From Scolanthus callimorphus (lineage: Eukaryota > Cnidaria > Anthozoa > Actiniaria > Edwardsiidae), in assembly GCA_033964015.1 (NCBI GenBank), contig CM066917.1, positions 29,091,951 to 29,155,950 on the forward strand: a DNA stretch of 64,000 bases, in the 5' to 3' direction. The notes beneath the pieces were generated by a model that worked only from the letters and a program-made list of their open reading frames with translations, was not told where the DNA came from and did not search any database. Shown piece by piece: positions 1 through 11,350 of this stretch. Position 1 is the stretch's first letter; each line of letters starts with the position of its first letter. Made by a program: the position numbers and the translations under genes.

Positions 1-1838
1 CAGTTCGCAAGTGCACTTTGTACTTCCACTCGATTCCCATTGCATAGGACTCACGAGCTCACAATGCAGAGCTTTAATTCGCATGCGCAGTATGATCATA
101 TGGGGCAAGCGATTTCAACTGTCTCCTGGCAAACTCGGCAGACCATAATTTTTCGCGTCAACAACAAGTGTGGGCTGATTTCGGTGCTATGCAGTTCGAC
201 AGCGATTATCGGTAAGTTAAAGTTATGAATTGCCTTAATTTCATCTGTAACTTTTTTGTACAAGTTCTAGCAGGTTTCAAAGCGTGTTTTTCACTGGTGT
301 TAGAACATTTTCACTGCAGTTTTCGCGCGTTCTAGAGCGAATTTCGAACGCACATCCATGCAATAGCTAGATGTCGGTCGAACACGAAAACAACAAGCTT
401 GGCTTTGCCAAAGTCTCCCCATCAATTGGGGGCTTTCAGTTTCAGTGACTTGCTGCCTGAAATCAAGTCTCCTCCAATTGCATTCGTATGAGCAGAGTAA
501 AGGCTTTATTTTCTTGTGATATAGAACCAATTACCTACCAACGATTACATGCTTATATAGCTAAAATCAGCACCAAGCTTACTTACAATATCTTCTAGAT
601 TGAGCGAGATTGAGCAAAATAGGCTTGAAATGATGATAGCACAAGTAAAGTTGAGCAATTCGTAGTATAGTTGCTGCAGTACTTAGCAGTAATAAAGCTG
701 ATGCATTACCACAAAGGAAATTGCCCAAAATGTCTGCCCTATTTGGCACATAATTGCCCTATGTGGACCAGAAACCTAAATGAGCTATTAAAAGCTAAGC
801 ACCCAATATTTATTTTGGTACAGTTGCCACCAGCATGTCATAAGCTAAACAAATTGTTGCAAATATGTTCCAAAAATAGCACACCTTTATGCAATGTATT
901 CGTTGTGTGATTGTCCAGGCAAGTAAATTATGTAATTAAGTAATTTTTTTTCCTTTTTGTAGATCCAGCCTAGCATCATAATGAATAACCCCTCTAAGCA
1001 ACCAGGTCAATTACCTCTTCACTGGTCACAAGGTCGATCTGCTAATTTCATATGGAAAATAATAACAAGACTTAACATGTATCACTGATCGGAAGCACGA
1101 AAGCCACATCTTCACCGAGCGACAAATTAAGAGAGTGACATTGTTTGCAGTTGTTGAGGAGAAAAAAAAGACTCACAGGACCACAATTGATTGATATTAT
1201 TTTAAAAATGCATATTTACAAGGAGTTGTTGTGCAATTATGAAGCTAGGGGCCAAGAAATTACATTTTACAAACAAACGATGACAAAATTATTGAACAGA
1301 TGACACCAAGCATAGGCATTACTTTGAAGGACACCAGTGCCTGGTATGTTAATAATTAGTGTCAAGAACAAGACTGGTAAAATGTAAAATCTGGTTCAAT
1401 GTGCATCTCATGCATGAAAAATGTAAAGCTGTTGTTATTTTTTATCTGGAACATACTCAAACTGAATCAAGGAAATGGCTGTACTGCAGCTGGAATATTC
1501 AACCAACACAGGAAACCATATAAATCGCCTCCTTTTTATATACTAGGAAACAAAACGCTTCCTAGAAAAGAGTAGCCTCCGAGCACTTCACTATCTAAAT
1601 AGATACTACTAGTAGAAGACTATTTCAAGATTTCTACACGTAATTTGTTGCATGATGTCGACTGAAAACAATAACAAAGGAGTGGCTGACAAGGGCTCTT
1701 TAATAATGGAAATAGTGTACAGACGCGTAGCCATTGCATTGTATAGTTCGTGCTGTATATTTATTGTATTTGAGGCTTCATGGGGTAACGCAAATGCGTA
1801 TTTGCGTACAGGTAGCTACGTGCGCTGGTGTAACTCAC
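1..1838. other. Left edge: presumed gene Z intron, no exon recognised
   Basis: I looked for the CAP motifs (YNEV, HFTQ, GEN) on both strands and found none. Only short unsupported open frames are present. Confidence 0.5.
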
Positions 1839-4800
1839 CTTCAGAGCCATTTCCAGACCCTTCGCCGTTTCCCGTTTCCCCTCCTCCTCCCCCAGGGGTA
1901 GGTTTTGTCTCGCCGCCTGTTTCTTGGTCAGGATAAATTTTCATGACAATATCCATTTCTACTTCGTCGTCTTTCTTTATCTCGTACATCCCAAACCCTG
2001 CCAAACGGAATTACAGACATTATTGTTCATTGTTATATAGCGAGTGCTCACTCCAACCGAGCGCGCGCTCTTATTGGCTAAATCAAGGTCACGTGGTGAA
2101 GTACAAATCAAATATTCCCCGATCAGTCAATATTTCGAAAAAAAATTTTTGACTGGTCGGGAATATTGCTTTCGCGCGTCGCGTTTGAGAGCGGGAAAAA
2201 AGAGAAAGTTTATTGTAAACACGCGAGTCTTTTTAAAAACCTTATTAATTTTGATAAGTTTTTGCTAATGCAAAAAAAATTGTGTTGTTTCAAGAGTAGA
2301 TTAACAAGAGTTAGAATCTCTCGTACTGTATTTGTCCACATCACAGTCAGCAAAGTGTCTATTTTTAGATTTGAATTTCGCGTGCGACAGTATTCGAATC
2401 CCCTCTTGATTCCCCTGAATTCATCGTATACCCAACATACACAAAAATAGAGAATATCCTACAATATCTTTGCGACTTTAAAGGTTTTTCGAATGATCTG
2501 TGATTTAATTTTAGGCTGGATCTCACAACTCTTCGCGTGGCGAGAAAGTGGGAACCCTGTGGATGACGAATTTTAGCGGGAAACCTAGTTCTAAAATTAG
2601 ACACTTTTCTGACTGTGATTCGGGCGTACATAGTAAATATGGAAACTCTTGGTAATCCACTCTTGGTTGTTTATGAGTGTTTTGTCGCGCGCAAACTTTG
2701 TAACTTCTCTTTTCATTCTTGAAATACACTTGTTTTGACTTAATAATTGCAGTATATTTTCTGCTATATAACAAAACACTTAATGACTACTCCTTCAGGA
2801 AACACCAGTTTTGTTTCCCTCGAATCTCGACTTCGTCTCGGGAAACATCGAGATTCTCGGGAAACAAAACTGATGTTTCCCTCGGGAGCAGTCATTAAGG
2901 TATGAGTATACCTTTGCGCGAGGGATGTCAATTTTTCGCGAAAAAAAAAATCACTGTCGCGTCATTATTTACACTACAAGGGCCATTTATATATCGTTTT
3001 AAAGCTTGTAGAACGGCCTTTCTTACTAAGTAGTATATTATATGCAACGTTACTTTGATGGATCGTTTTCGTCGTTTTGTGCTTCAAAGGAAAAGTACCA
3101 ATTTTTGCTTTTAAAAAGCTCCTGCCACTTCCAGTTAATGTTAAAAGCTCCAGATTTCCGCAAAATGTATTCCTTAGAGGGCGATCTGAAAAAAGTGTGC
3201 GGGATTTTGGGTATTTTACATATTTGCGGAAATATCACGTAAAACAGGTTGAAAATCGATATTATTGGCAATGCTAACACAAAAATTAGCATAAAATATG
3301 TTTTGAAGGGAAAATCAAAATCCCACACACCCTTTTTTAGATCACCTTCTAAAGAATAGACTTTGCTTAAATTTGGAGCTGTGCAATTTAAGTGGAAGAA
3401 GTTGGAACTTTTTCAAGAAAGTCAGTACTTTTTTCTTTAGAGCTAAACAAATATATGTTAATGTACAATATCATGAAAACAAAGTTACTCATCAGATAGA
3501 CCAACCTTTTAGCTTTAAAATGATATATGAACGATGTTTGTGGTGTAAATTGTGACGTGATACGAATTTTTTTCCCGCGACACCCTTCAAAGGTATACTC
3601 ATACCATTATTTATCTTATCTCATTTATTTATCTTATTGATTTTTTTTTTTTTTTTATTATTATTATTTATTATTATTATTTATTATTATTATGAACATT
3701 TAACATTACATAATTTATATGCACCTTTTTCGTCTTCTTCGTTACATTGTCCATTTTACATTACACAAACATATTTCCATTTCCATTTCATTTTTACATG
3801 TTTTTTTTTTCTTTTACAGACACTTAACATTACACATGCATTTTTTTATTTCACAACGATGTCATTACATCAGCTAAACTAGCGCATCAAATGTTTACTT
3901 GTTTTGCAGTTTCTGCAGATTCTACTTTCAGCCAGTTGTCGAGAACAATCAGGAAAGCTTGGAAAAATACATCTTCAGTTTTTCTATATGCTCCGTAAAT
4001 GTAGTGCTTAGCAATCATTAAACATAGGTTTAGGGGGAAGTATTTTGGTTCGCCCGGCATGTGTCCATAGAATATATTTTTTTGATAAATTTCTATGCGG
4101 ACATTATTCTTTTTTTTCCACCATTCAATAAAATCGTTCCAGAAAACAACAATACGAGGGCAATCAAGAAATATATGTTTTAGGTCTTGTTTTTGTGAAC
4201 AAAAGTGGCAGTTTTCAGAATCAATTAATTTATCTCTGAACAGTGTAGCATTCGAGGGTAATATGTTTTGAATAATCTTGAACTGAAAGATTCTGAGCTT
4301 AACATCTTTGGTTATTTTATATGGAAGTGAATAAACGAGAGTTGCTTCGCGTGGTGAAAAGCCGCACTTTAGTAACCGCTTTTCAGCAGTAGGAGGCTTA
4401 AAGGCTTTTGTTACAAGTTCTTTTCTGATTTTCTTACATGTCAATAAGGCAATACTATCCTTTTCTGTTCGATTTGCTTGTGTGACCCGGGGGTGTTCCT
4501 TAATGATTTTTTCCAATCTGACGGAATCGCTTTTACGAGCCCAAGAAGGGCTAAGTAATGAGTTTTGATTTTGAATTTTGCATAAAGGGATTCCACGGTT
4601 AACAATTTTCCTCTGGTATCAAATAAATCTTCTACATGTGTGACCCCGCCTAGATACCAATCTTGATAAAAAATCGATTTTCCTTCGATTAATACATTCT
4701 TATTGTTCCAAATAATCTCTTTAGCGGGATCACACTTTTCACTATGTATGTTGAGATCTTGCCAGGCGTTCATTATTTCTAGGTAAAAGTTTGGCAACTT

Positions 4801-7800
4801 TGGATTTAGTTGTTGTTTTTTTATTTCATATTTGCATTTAAAAAGGAAGGCTCCCCCCAGATTCCGTATTAATGTTAGAGGTAAATGTTTCCAACTCTCG
4901 GACCATGACTCGTCAGTTAATTGAACAAAGACGTTTAACCCAGCATGCTTTTAAGGACTTATTAATAATGTCGAAGTCAGGCATATCTAGACCACCTTTG
5001 TCTTTCGGGCCTATCATTGTACTCGTTTTTACCTTCGGTGGTTTTCCATTCCATATAAAAGCACGGGTTAAGTTGTTTACCTCGTCAATGATAGCTTTAT
5101 CGACACACATGAGAGAAGCGATAAAAGTAAGCTTAGACAAAGCTAAAGTTTTAACAATTTTTATCTTCCCTTCTAAAGTTAAATTCCTCATCCTCCAGAT
5201 GTCTAAAACTTTTTTCATCGCTTGAAGCTTATTTTCTAGATTTAGTTTGGTTGAAACGTTTTTGTCGTACGAAAAATGAACACCGAGTGCATACACGGAT
5301 TTTGGTGGCCACTTAATTCCTAGTGGTTTTGCTGTTGATTCTTTGTCCTGTCCAAGCCATAGCCCCTCTGACTTGGAAACATTTAATTTTAAACCTGAGC
5401 ACGATTCAAAGACTTTTAAGAGAGAAAAGAGATTTTCGGCGGATTTAACATTTGCTAAGAAGACAGTTGTATCATCTGCATATTGTGTTACTTTGAATTC
5501 ATGATTATATAATTTAATTCCTTCTATGTCTTTGTTGTGTCTTATGGCGTTTCCTAGGATTTCGGCAGCGAGGATGAACAAGGTACCGCTGAGTGGGCAG
5601 CCCTGTCTGAGCCCGCGATACAAAGTGAAGAAGTGCGTCGCGAACCCGTTATTTACAGCACAACTAGAGATGTCGCAATAAAAAGTGTTGAACCACCGCA
5701 ACACGTCAGGGCCAAAATTAAAAGTGTGTAATGTCTTTTCAATAAAGCTCCACTCCAAACTATCAAAAGCCTTTTGGAAGTCAAGAAAAGAGCCATACCG
5801 CCAATATTTTCTTTTTCCGTCAATTCCATAATGTCAGAGATCATCCTGATATTTTGACCTAAGTAGCGGTTCTTAACATAGCCTGTCTGGTCGGTATTAA
5901 TAAGTTCCGTAAGAGTTTTTGCTAGCCTACTCGCAATTGTCTTTGCAGCGATTTTGTAATCTACATTTAATAGAGTTATTGGCCTCCAGTTTTTTAGAAA
6001 GAATGTATTTCCGCCTTTTTTCGGAATAAGGGTAATGATTCCTCTTTTTTGAGAGATTGACATTTCTTTTTCTCAAAAGCAAAATTAAAACATTGAGTTA
6101 ACTCACTTCCTAGATTTTCCAAAATTTCAGGTAGAATTCAACAGTCAAACCGTCAGACCCAGGACTTTTGTTTTTTGCGAATTTATCTTATTGATATTAT
6201 CAATGAACAGTCCTTTAGATCCAGTGCTATTGCAAGAGTTGATTACCAAGAGTATGAATCTTCTGTGAGTGGCAAAAATGAAAACAAAAACGGTGTTTTC
6301 ATTGGTTCTTTTAGCGCGAGCGCATTCTCGTACCCAGAGCTCCCCGGCTCGTCTGCTCGCAGGGGAGGCTCTGGGACATCCATTTGAGGACCTTTGCTGA
6401 TTGGCTGGTTTTGAACGTTGGTGCATGCGCAGAAAGATCTTTCTCTCAACGGCTCTGTATCAAATCTCGCGCATGCTTCAGGGCTGTCACCAGAGCCTCC
6501 CCCGCGAGGAGACGAGCCGGGGAGCTCTGGGTTAGAGAATGGCGCGAGCGCTGATGATACTTTTACGTACCCATGGCCGAGAGCCAATCAGAATTCGAGA
6601 AACACGCGTTGTGATATAAAACACTCTTGTTACCTTTTACCGCTTTATCGTCTATCTTGAAGCTTCCAATTGTTATTCCATTATTCGAGCCTTCCTTTGC
6701 CTTGTCACGATAACGAGACGTCAAATCAGGATTCATCGCTTTGTAGTCGGCCAAGTTTTTCTGCTGCTGGGAGCTGGTACCAACTTTACTTTCATCAATT
6801 GGAAGCAAAGCACTAAAAGCAGAGTCTTGTGAGGTCGAAGACCCCTGTGCGTTACCATGGTTACTTGTGAACTGTACGTCGTTGTCCCTGATTGGTGGTA
6901 GTCGCTTACTCAAAGTGTTGGAGATAAACTGTGCGGCGACATTGCTCGGTGAAGCGTGGTCACTTTGGTGATTGTTAATTCTTGGTCGCCGTTCGAGATA
7001 TCCGCTCAATGGATCACCTAAGTATTGCCTCTTGTTTAGTTCCTTTCCCTTTCGGTATTCTTTGTCACTCTTCGTGCTCTCCCGTGAAAATCCTGAAACA
7101 AAGACGTATATAGAAGGTAATGGGATCAAAACCCATCAAGAGACCCAGAAATGTTTTTCTGAGATATTCGCGCGCTGCAGAAGACCATGTTCTTCCTGAA
7201 ACTGTTCTTCCTGAAACTGTCCTTCCTGAAATTGTTCTTATCGTGCTGATTGTTGCCTCTACGGACGGACCATTACACAATGTTATTTTAGCTGTCGCCT
7301 CGATGTATCCATCGTTCTTACTTTAGGGACCGGTCATTATTTACCGCCTGGGGGGGGGGGGGATCACTTCATTTTGGGGCGAGCGAAGCCCTGAAAGGGG
7401 GGACCACAAGAAATTTTCTAAGTAGTTATTCCAGCAACTTCTCTATCATTCGCATTTTTCTACCTCACTCACATAATAAAAATTTCGGCAAGCGAATAGT
7501 CTTTGGCAATTCGCGCAACGAAGACACTACCTTTGCACCGTTCACAAGAACAACTGTTTCTTGGCGAGGAAAAACAAACTCTACCAAAAATGCCCTGCAG
7601 TGATAGGCCTGGCGGGCAGTCACTTTGTTCGAAAGAAGAGTAAGCGTGGCATAGAAATTCGTCATTCACGCAAATGAATAATAATAGAGCGGATTTCACA
7701 TGACTGTCAACACTTGTTATGCAATTGCGATTGCTTTGCGTTCTCATTGGCTACTCGTTTTTTCTCAGCCAATCAAATTCTGTAGGAAATACAATTGCAT

Positions 7801-8180
7801 AATTACTTAGTAATTGGTTCGGCTTGTGATTGGCTGAGAGAAAAGCCATTTAGGAGCAAGTGGTGATTTCTCTCGATTCTGATTGGCTAGTGATTGCTCA
7901 ATTGCAATTGTTTTCACGACAGTCATGTGAAATCCGCTCTAAACGACACCAAAAGCGCGCGCTTTCATCTTCCTCGTGTTATTACAGTAAAAATAGCAAG
8001 GCGGCATTCTATATTTTAAGATGATAAATCCAGCAGAAAAATGTTCATTAGTAGAACATTCATTACGAGGGAATGACGCTACTAGAAGTTTTTCAGTTCA
8101 CTGTCAACTTGCTACCTTCACTAACCGTTGCCGATAAGAATTGTGAAGAACAACACCACAGTTCCTGCGGCACGCTTCAT
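1839..8180 (-). CDS. CAP-cluster gene Z, 5' part (signal peptide, stalk, module/linker); CAP exons off the left edge
   Basis: Three exons join in phase 1: 8126-8180, 6634-7092 and 1839-1997. Exon 1 starts MKRAAGTVVLFFTILIGNG, a clear signal peptide; its donor (gttagt) is weak. Exon 2 encodes 153 residues of polar Ser/Asn/Gln-rich sequence and ends with ITIGSFKIDDKAVKG, matching the end of exon 2 in genes C and D (KMGSFKIQDGNVVG). Exon 3 starts GFGMYEIKKDD, continues with an alternating hydrophobic stretch (EMDIVMKIYPD) and a Gly/Pro/Glu-rich linker, and ends at a gtgagt donor in phase 1, exactly where the CAP exons attach in the paralogues. No CAP-coding sequence is visible in 1-1838, so those exons are inferred to lie to the left. 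The exon 2-3 intron holds a LINE copy (3640-6235). Exon assignment is sound; membership of the CAP family rests on paralogy only. Confidence 0.75.
2780..2898. repeat. Hairpin with CTCGACTTCGTCTCG apex
   Basis: Arms of about 50 bp (TTAATGACT, GGAAACA, CAGTTTTGTTTCCC) meet at the apex 2826-2840. Confidence 0.8.
3640..6235 (-). mobile_element. 5'-truncated L1/Tx1-like non-LTR retrotransposon (LINE), decayed
   Basis: On the - strand the order is: SPGSDGLTVEFY (start of the reverse transcriptase domain), GIITLIPKKGG and WRPITLLNVDYKI, LDFQKAFDSLEW, GLRQGCPLSG, then YADDTTVFL with the catalytic YADD at 5471-5482, and a C-terminal zinc-knuckle-like C-x2-C-x7-H-x4-C (CHFCSQKQDLKHIFLDC). The frame changes at about 5770, 4850 and 4500, so it is not functional. 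No endonuclease is seen; the copy is truncated near 6235. The 3' end runs into an AAT-rich tail at 3640-3690. The order and wording of the motifs fit the L1/Tx1 group better than CR1 or RTE. It sits in the exon 2-3 intron of gene Z. Confidence 0.85.
6313..6551. mobile_element. MITE next to gene Z exon 2
   Basis: Inverted arms carry CATTCTCGTACCCAGAGCTC and CCGGCTCGTC. A relative with the same CTCGTACCCA(G/A)A start lies at 54970-55125. It ends about 80 bp from the gene Z exon 2 donor. Confidence 0.7.
7686..7940. mobile_element. GAGCGG-family MITE, TA-flanked
   Basis: Inverted ends of about 24 bp read AGAGCGGATTTCACATGACT and its complement; TA lies at both sides. Internal CCAAT-type motifs (GATTGGCT) recur. 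Other copies: 20853-21598, 21002-21297 (nested in the former), 28786-29053, 39043-39408, 29715-29895 and a decayed one at 40434-40581. Confidence 0.85.
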
Positions 8181-8316
8181 TCTGTGAAAAATATCAACAA
8201 AGAGAATTCCTGTCAGTGATAGCCAGTTATTTACCTCGTCTGAGCCGTAACCACCAAGACCTCAAGGATGTTTATCCTGCGAGCAGAGGCCTTTGCTTTT
8301 TATTTCCATGTGCGTT

Positions 8317-8330
8317 GTTGCCGGGGCAAC
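8317..8330. promoter_or_regulatory. X-box-like palindrome upstream of gene Z
   Basis: GTTGCCGGGGCAAC lies about 137 bp upstream of the gene Z start codon. It matches the RFX X-box (GTTGCCATGGCAAC) except for the two central bases. Binding is inference. Confidence 0.35.
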
Positions 8331-8695
8331 GGGAACGTGTCTGTGTGTGTGTGGGGGGGGACTCCCTCATGTCGACTATACGGGAATGCTCCGCCCGAAA
8401 GCAGTAGGGTTTTGAGGCTCAAATAAAATAAAATGGTAGTCGATTTTGCGAATTTCACTATATAAAAGGGTAAGCCCCCCTCCCCTCCCCTGGAACAATG
8501 AGTTTTGAAATCTTGTGGCGATGAACAGTTTTCAAAGTTTGAAGTTACATCAAAATATTGGTTCTTTGGCTAATATCAAGTGATAAAAGTGATTGGGGAT
8601 AGTTACATACAAATTTAGAGCTGATTTACGAATTTATTCAAATAACTGTGTGACACACAGCGGGGCGTCAGTCACTGACTACAAACGATCTTGCA

Positions 8696-8745
8696 GAATT
8701 CATTCCCCAACGGGGATCGAACCCATGGCCTCTACGATACCGATT
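8696..8745 (-). mobile_element. Truncated tRNA-like SINE piece with ATT tail
   Basis: The - strand has GGCCATGGGTTCGATCCCCG, a B-box/T-arm match, adjacent to an (ATT)n run at 8744-8756. The A-box half is missing. Confidence 0.4.
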
Positions 8746-9276
8746 ATTATTATTATTACCTAGACCGGCAACTACCATATTTTTTTCATCATAGTTGTTG
8801 TTGTTGAGAGTGCTCAATTTTGTCATTAGAAATATCTAACGTCAATCCATTTTGTGGTGAATTTAAAAGATACATTTTCGTCTCCGTTTGAGATATAGAT
8901 ATTTAACATTGAAATTAAAAGCACAAAACGTTTGCCAGTTTGCTATAAAACAATTCTGTTTCAATGAAATCTAAGAAGCATAGAATTAAATTAAATTAGA
9001 TTATAAAAGAAGACTTACCTGCAAAGCCCTCCAATTCTGTGTTTTCTTGAAATCAAAAATCTTACGATATTAAAATGAGTATTTCTATCAATAAGATATG
9101 AAATATTTAATGGGTTCCCGCTATGGTATGGCAGTTACATACTCGAATTACTGGTATATTAGCAGGTCCTTGATTCATATAATTGATCACGGTTTATAGA
9201 TTCTGTGTCTAAGTAGTCACGCCAATTTATGGAAGACATTTAATTCTTGGCTTGATATGGAAAGAAACGATTCCTG

Positions 9277-9400
9277 GCTTCCAGCGGAGATTTAACCCAT
9301 GGAGTTACGATACCGGTGTTACGCTCTACCAACTGAGCTATGGAAACCATACATGCACCGTACATGCACCGTACATGCACCATACATGCACCGTACATGA
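9277..9400 (-). mobile_element. tRNA-like SINE head with 11-bp tandem repeat
   Basis: The - strand has an A box (TAGCTCAGTTGGTAGAGC at 9323-9340) and a decayed B box (GGGTTAAATCTC). The anticodon arm is not tRNA-like, so it is a SINE head or tRNA pseudogene. Next to it, 9349-9400 is a tandem array of TACATGCACCG (about 4.5 units). Confidence 0.55.
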
Positions 9401-10195
9401 TGTAAGGATTGGTTAGTACTGCGCGGTATATGAAAGCTTCCAACAAATTTTTCTGCCCTCTCCACCACCAAACGTAGTATAAACTTGTATCACGGGCGGT
9501 CTGTGGTATTTTTAAAATCTTCTCAGTGCTATTAAGGCATGGCTATGGAAGGAAAAGCGTAGGGGGTGGTCTATATTTCATGCATTTACTCATTTCTTTA
9601 CGAAACTTAATTCATGTTACAGAGCACCCGGAACTTAACAAAGTTTGAGTATCGTTTCTATGACAACCTGGAATGTGACCTTGGTACCTCATTTTTAACG
9701 GAATTTTAAAAACTACCCCTGCTGACAGGGAAAATGCATAAGAGGCAAAAAATAAATTAGTGGAAAAAATAATACTTAACTTGGTGTTTGTAAATCTAAT
9801 TGGAAATGGTGCACAAATCATATGGATAAGAAGTTATCAAAGGGTATCGAATTTCACATTGTCCTAAAATAGGATTCCCAATGAAGAAGTCAACTTTTCC
9901 AATTAGATCAACAATACATATGTACATACCCAGACTTAAGTCACTTAGCACTTAAACATTTTCAGGATTTAAAGCCTTTCCCTGTCCACAGGAGCACTAT
10001 TTAAAAAACCGTTACCTTCGAGTTCAAAGGTCACATTTAAAGTTGTCATAGAAACAGCAACCAAAATTTACTTATTTTTCAACCCCACACAGGCTGAAAA
10101 ACTTTAAATAACCGAACAGTTGAAAGCACTGGAGTTAGACCACCCCCTAGGTTTTATGACAATTCGTTTGTCAGCCATGCCTTAATGGTGCTGAG

Positions 10196-10412
10196 ATCGA
10201 TCCAGGGCCTTTGGCCGAGGAAAAGCAAAATGGCGATCAAGAAAACGATGTTTCTCGAACATTTGGTGAATTTTTAGTGAATTTTCCTGTTTTTTTTCCG
10301 CTAAGATATGAGAAAAAATACTTCCAGTCCTTCCAAATAAGGTAAGGGAAATTTCCTAATAAGGAAGTTTTGCAACGTCGGCATTTCGACAGTTTTTTGG
10401 CAAAATAGCAAC
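10196..10412. repeat. Dispersed repeat R1
   Basis: Shares GCTAAGATATGAG, CCTTCCAAATAAGGTAAGGG and TCCTAATAAGGAAGTTTTGC with 62517-62803. Related pieces flank the 1.8-kb element in gene C (32494-32600, 34416-34480) and occur at 48283-48430 and 50010-50150. Confidence 0.7.
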
Positions 10413-10452
10413 TGTATTGTTATTGTTATTTTGTTGTTAATTGTTAACCAGA

Positions 10453-10466
10453 GTTGCCATAGCAAC
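10453..10466. promoter_or_regulatory. X-box match (GTTGCCATAGCAAC)
   Basis: This matches 13 of 14 bases of the RFX X-box. It lies between genes Z and A, about 0.9 kb past the gene A stop, next to repeat R1, with no obvious promoter. Confidence 0.35.
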
Positions 10467-10964
10467 GTTTTAGCCACACGCTCATAATTAGCACGTGTTA
10501 GCAACCCTAAGACGCGTTGCTTGATCACACTAATCCCTGAGTGTCTGACCAATTATACCCAATTATCTCGGCTTTCGTCAACATTTTCCAGCCCTCGGTC
10601 ATACTGATTCCATACTATGATGCGGACCACTCAGCGCGCGGTAATGAATTCTATGTTCTAATTGTTTTTTAAAGGGTTGGCGCGCGTTTCATATGTTTCT
10701 ATCTCTGATATGACCACTGTCATGGTAACTGCTTGTGTGCGCTTTTGTTCATCAAAATAACTAACCCAAAATAAGTTGTTTGCCAGTCACTTATCGTGCT
10801 CAGCGTTACACATAAATGATACTTCTTAGGGGAAAGCTTGATAGCTCAGATCCTTATGGATCTAAACCATCCTCCGATAAAATGTTTGAATATATAAATC
10901 ATCTTCAGGGACTTGGAACGTACGTACGCCAACCAGAGAAAACTCACCTGGATTTGAAAAAAAC

Positions 10965-11045
10965 CCAGGTTGAGTGGGATTCGAACCCACGACCTTCGGG
11001 TATCTAAACCGCCGCTCTACCAACTAAGCTATCAGCCCGTTGGCA
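10965..11045 (-). mobile_element. tRNA-like SINE head
   Basis: The - strand shows GATAGCTTAGTTGGTAGAGC (A box) and a perfect T arm GTGGGTTCGAATCCCAC (B box). The acceptor stem has one mismatch and the anticodon stem does not form. It is followed by AAAACCCAGG-like sequence, so a tRNA-derived SINE is more likely than a functional tRNA. Confidence 0.5.
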
Positions 11046-11350
11046 TTGGTGTGTGGGTCGAATCCATATCAATGTCAGTCAGTGCAATCTTGTTCGGCCG
11101 GTTTTAGGTCGGTTAGTATACGAGTATAGGAAAAAACTGTGACCTCGACCTTTGACCGCGGTCAAAGTTTTTCCCTGTCAGACCTAATTTCAGCACAGGT
11201 AAATAACATATCATGGAACAAGGATTTCAATTAACCATTTTATCACTATATAACAATATCATCACATATTATTCGACGCTTCTTTTTCCCGGTCTTTACA
11301 CGAAAAATTATGCCAGAGCGGAACTTTAATCTCTTCGTCTTACGTTTTAA

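Noticed and set aside
300..530. 76-residue - strand frame as the missing CAP exon of gene Z
   Set aside because: None of the CAP motifs (HFTQ, GEN, YNEV) is present and no splice sites fit.
10965..11045. Functional tRNA gene
   Set aside because: A and B boxes are good, but the anticodon stem does not form and the acceptor stem has a mismatch; a SINE head fits better.
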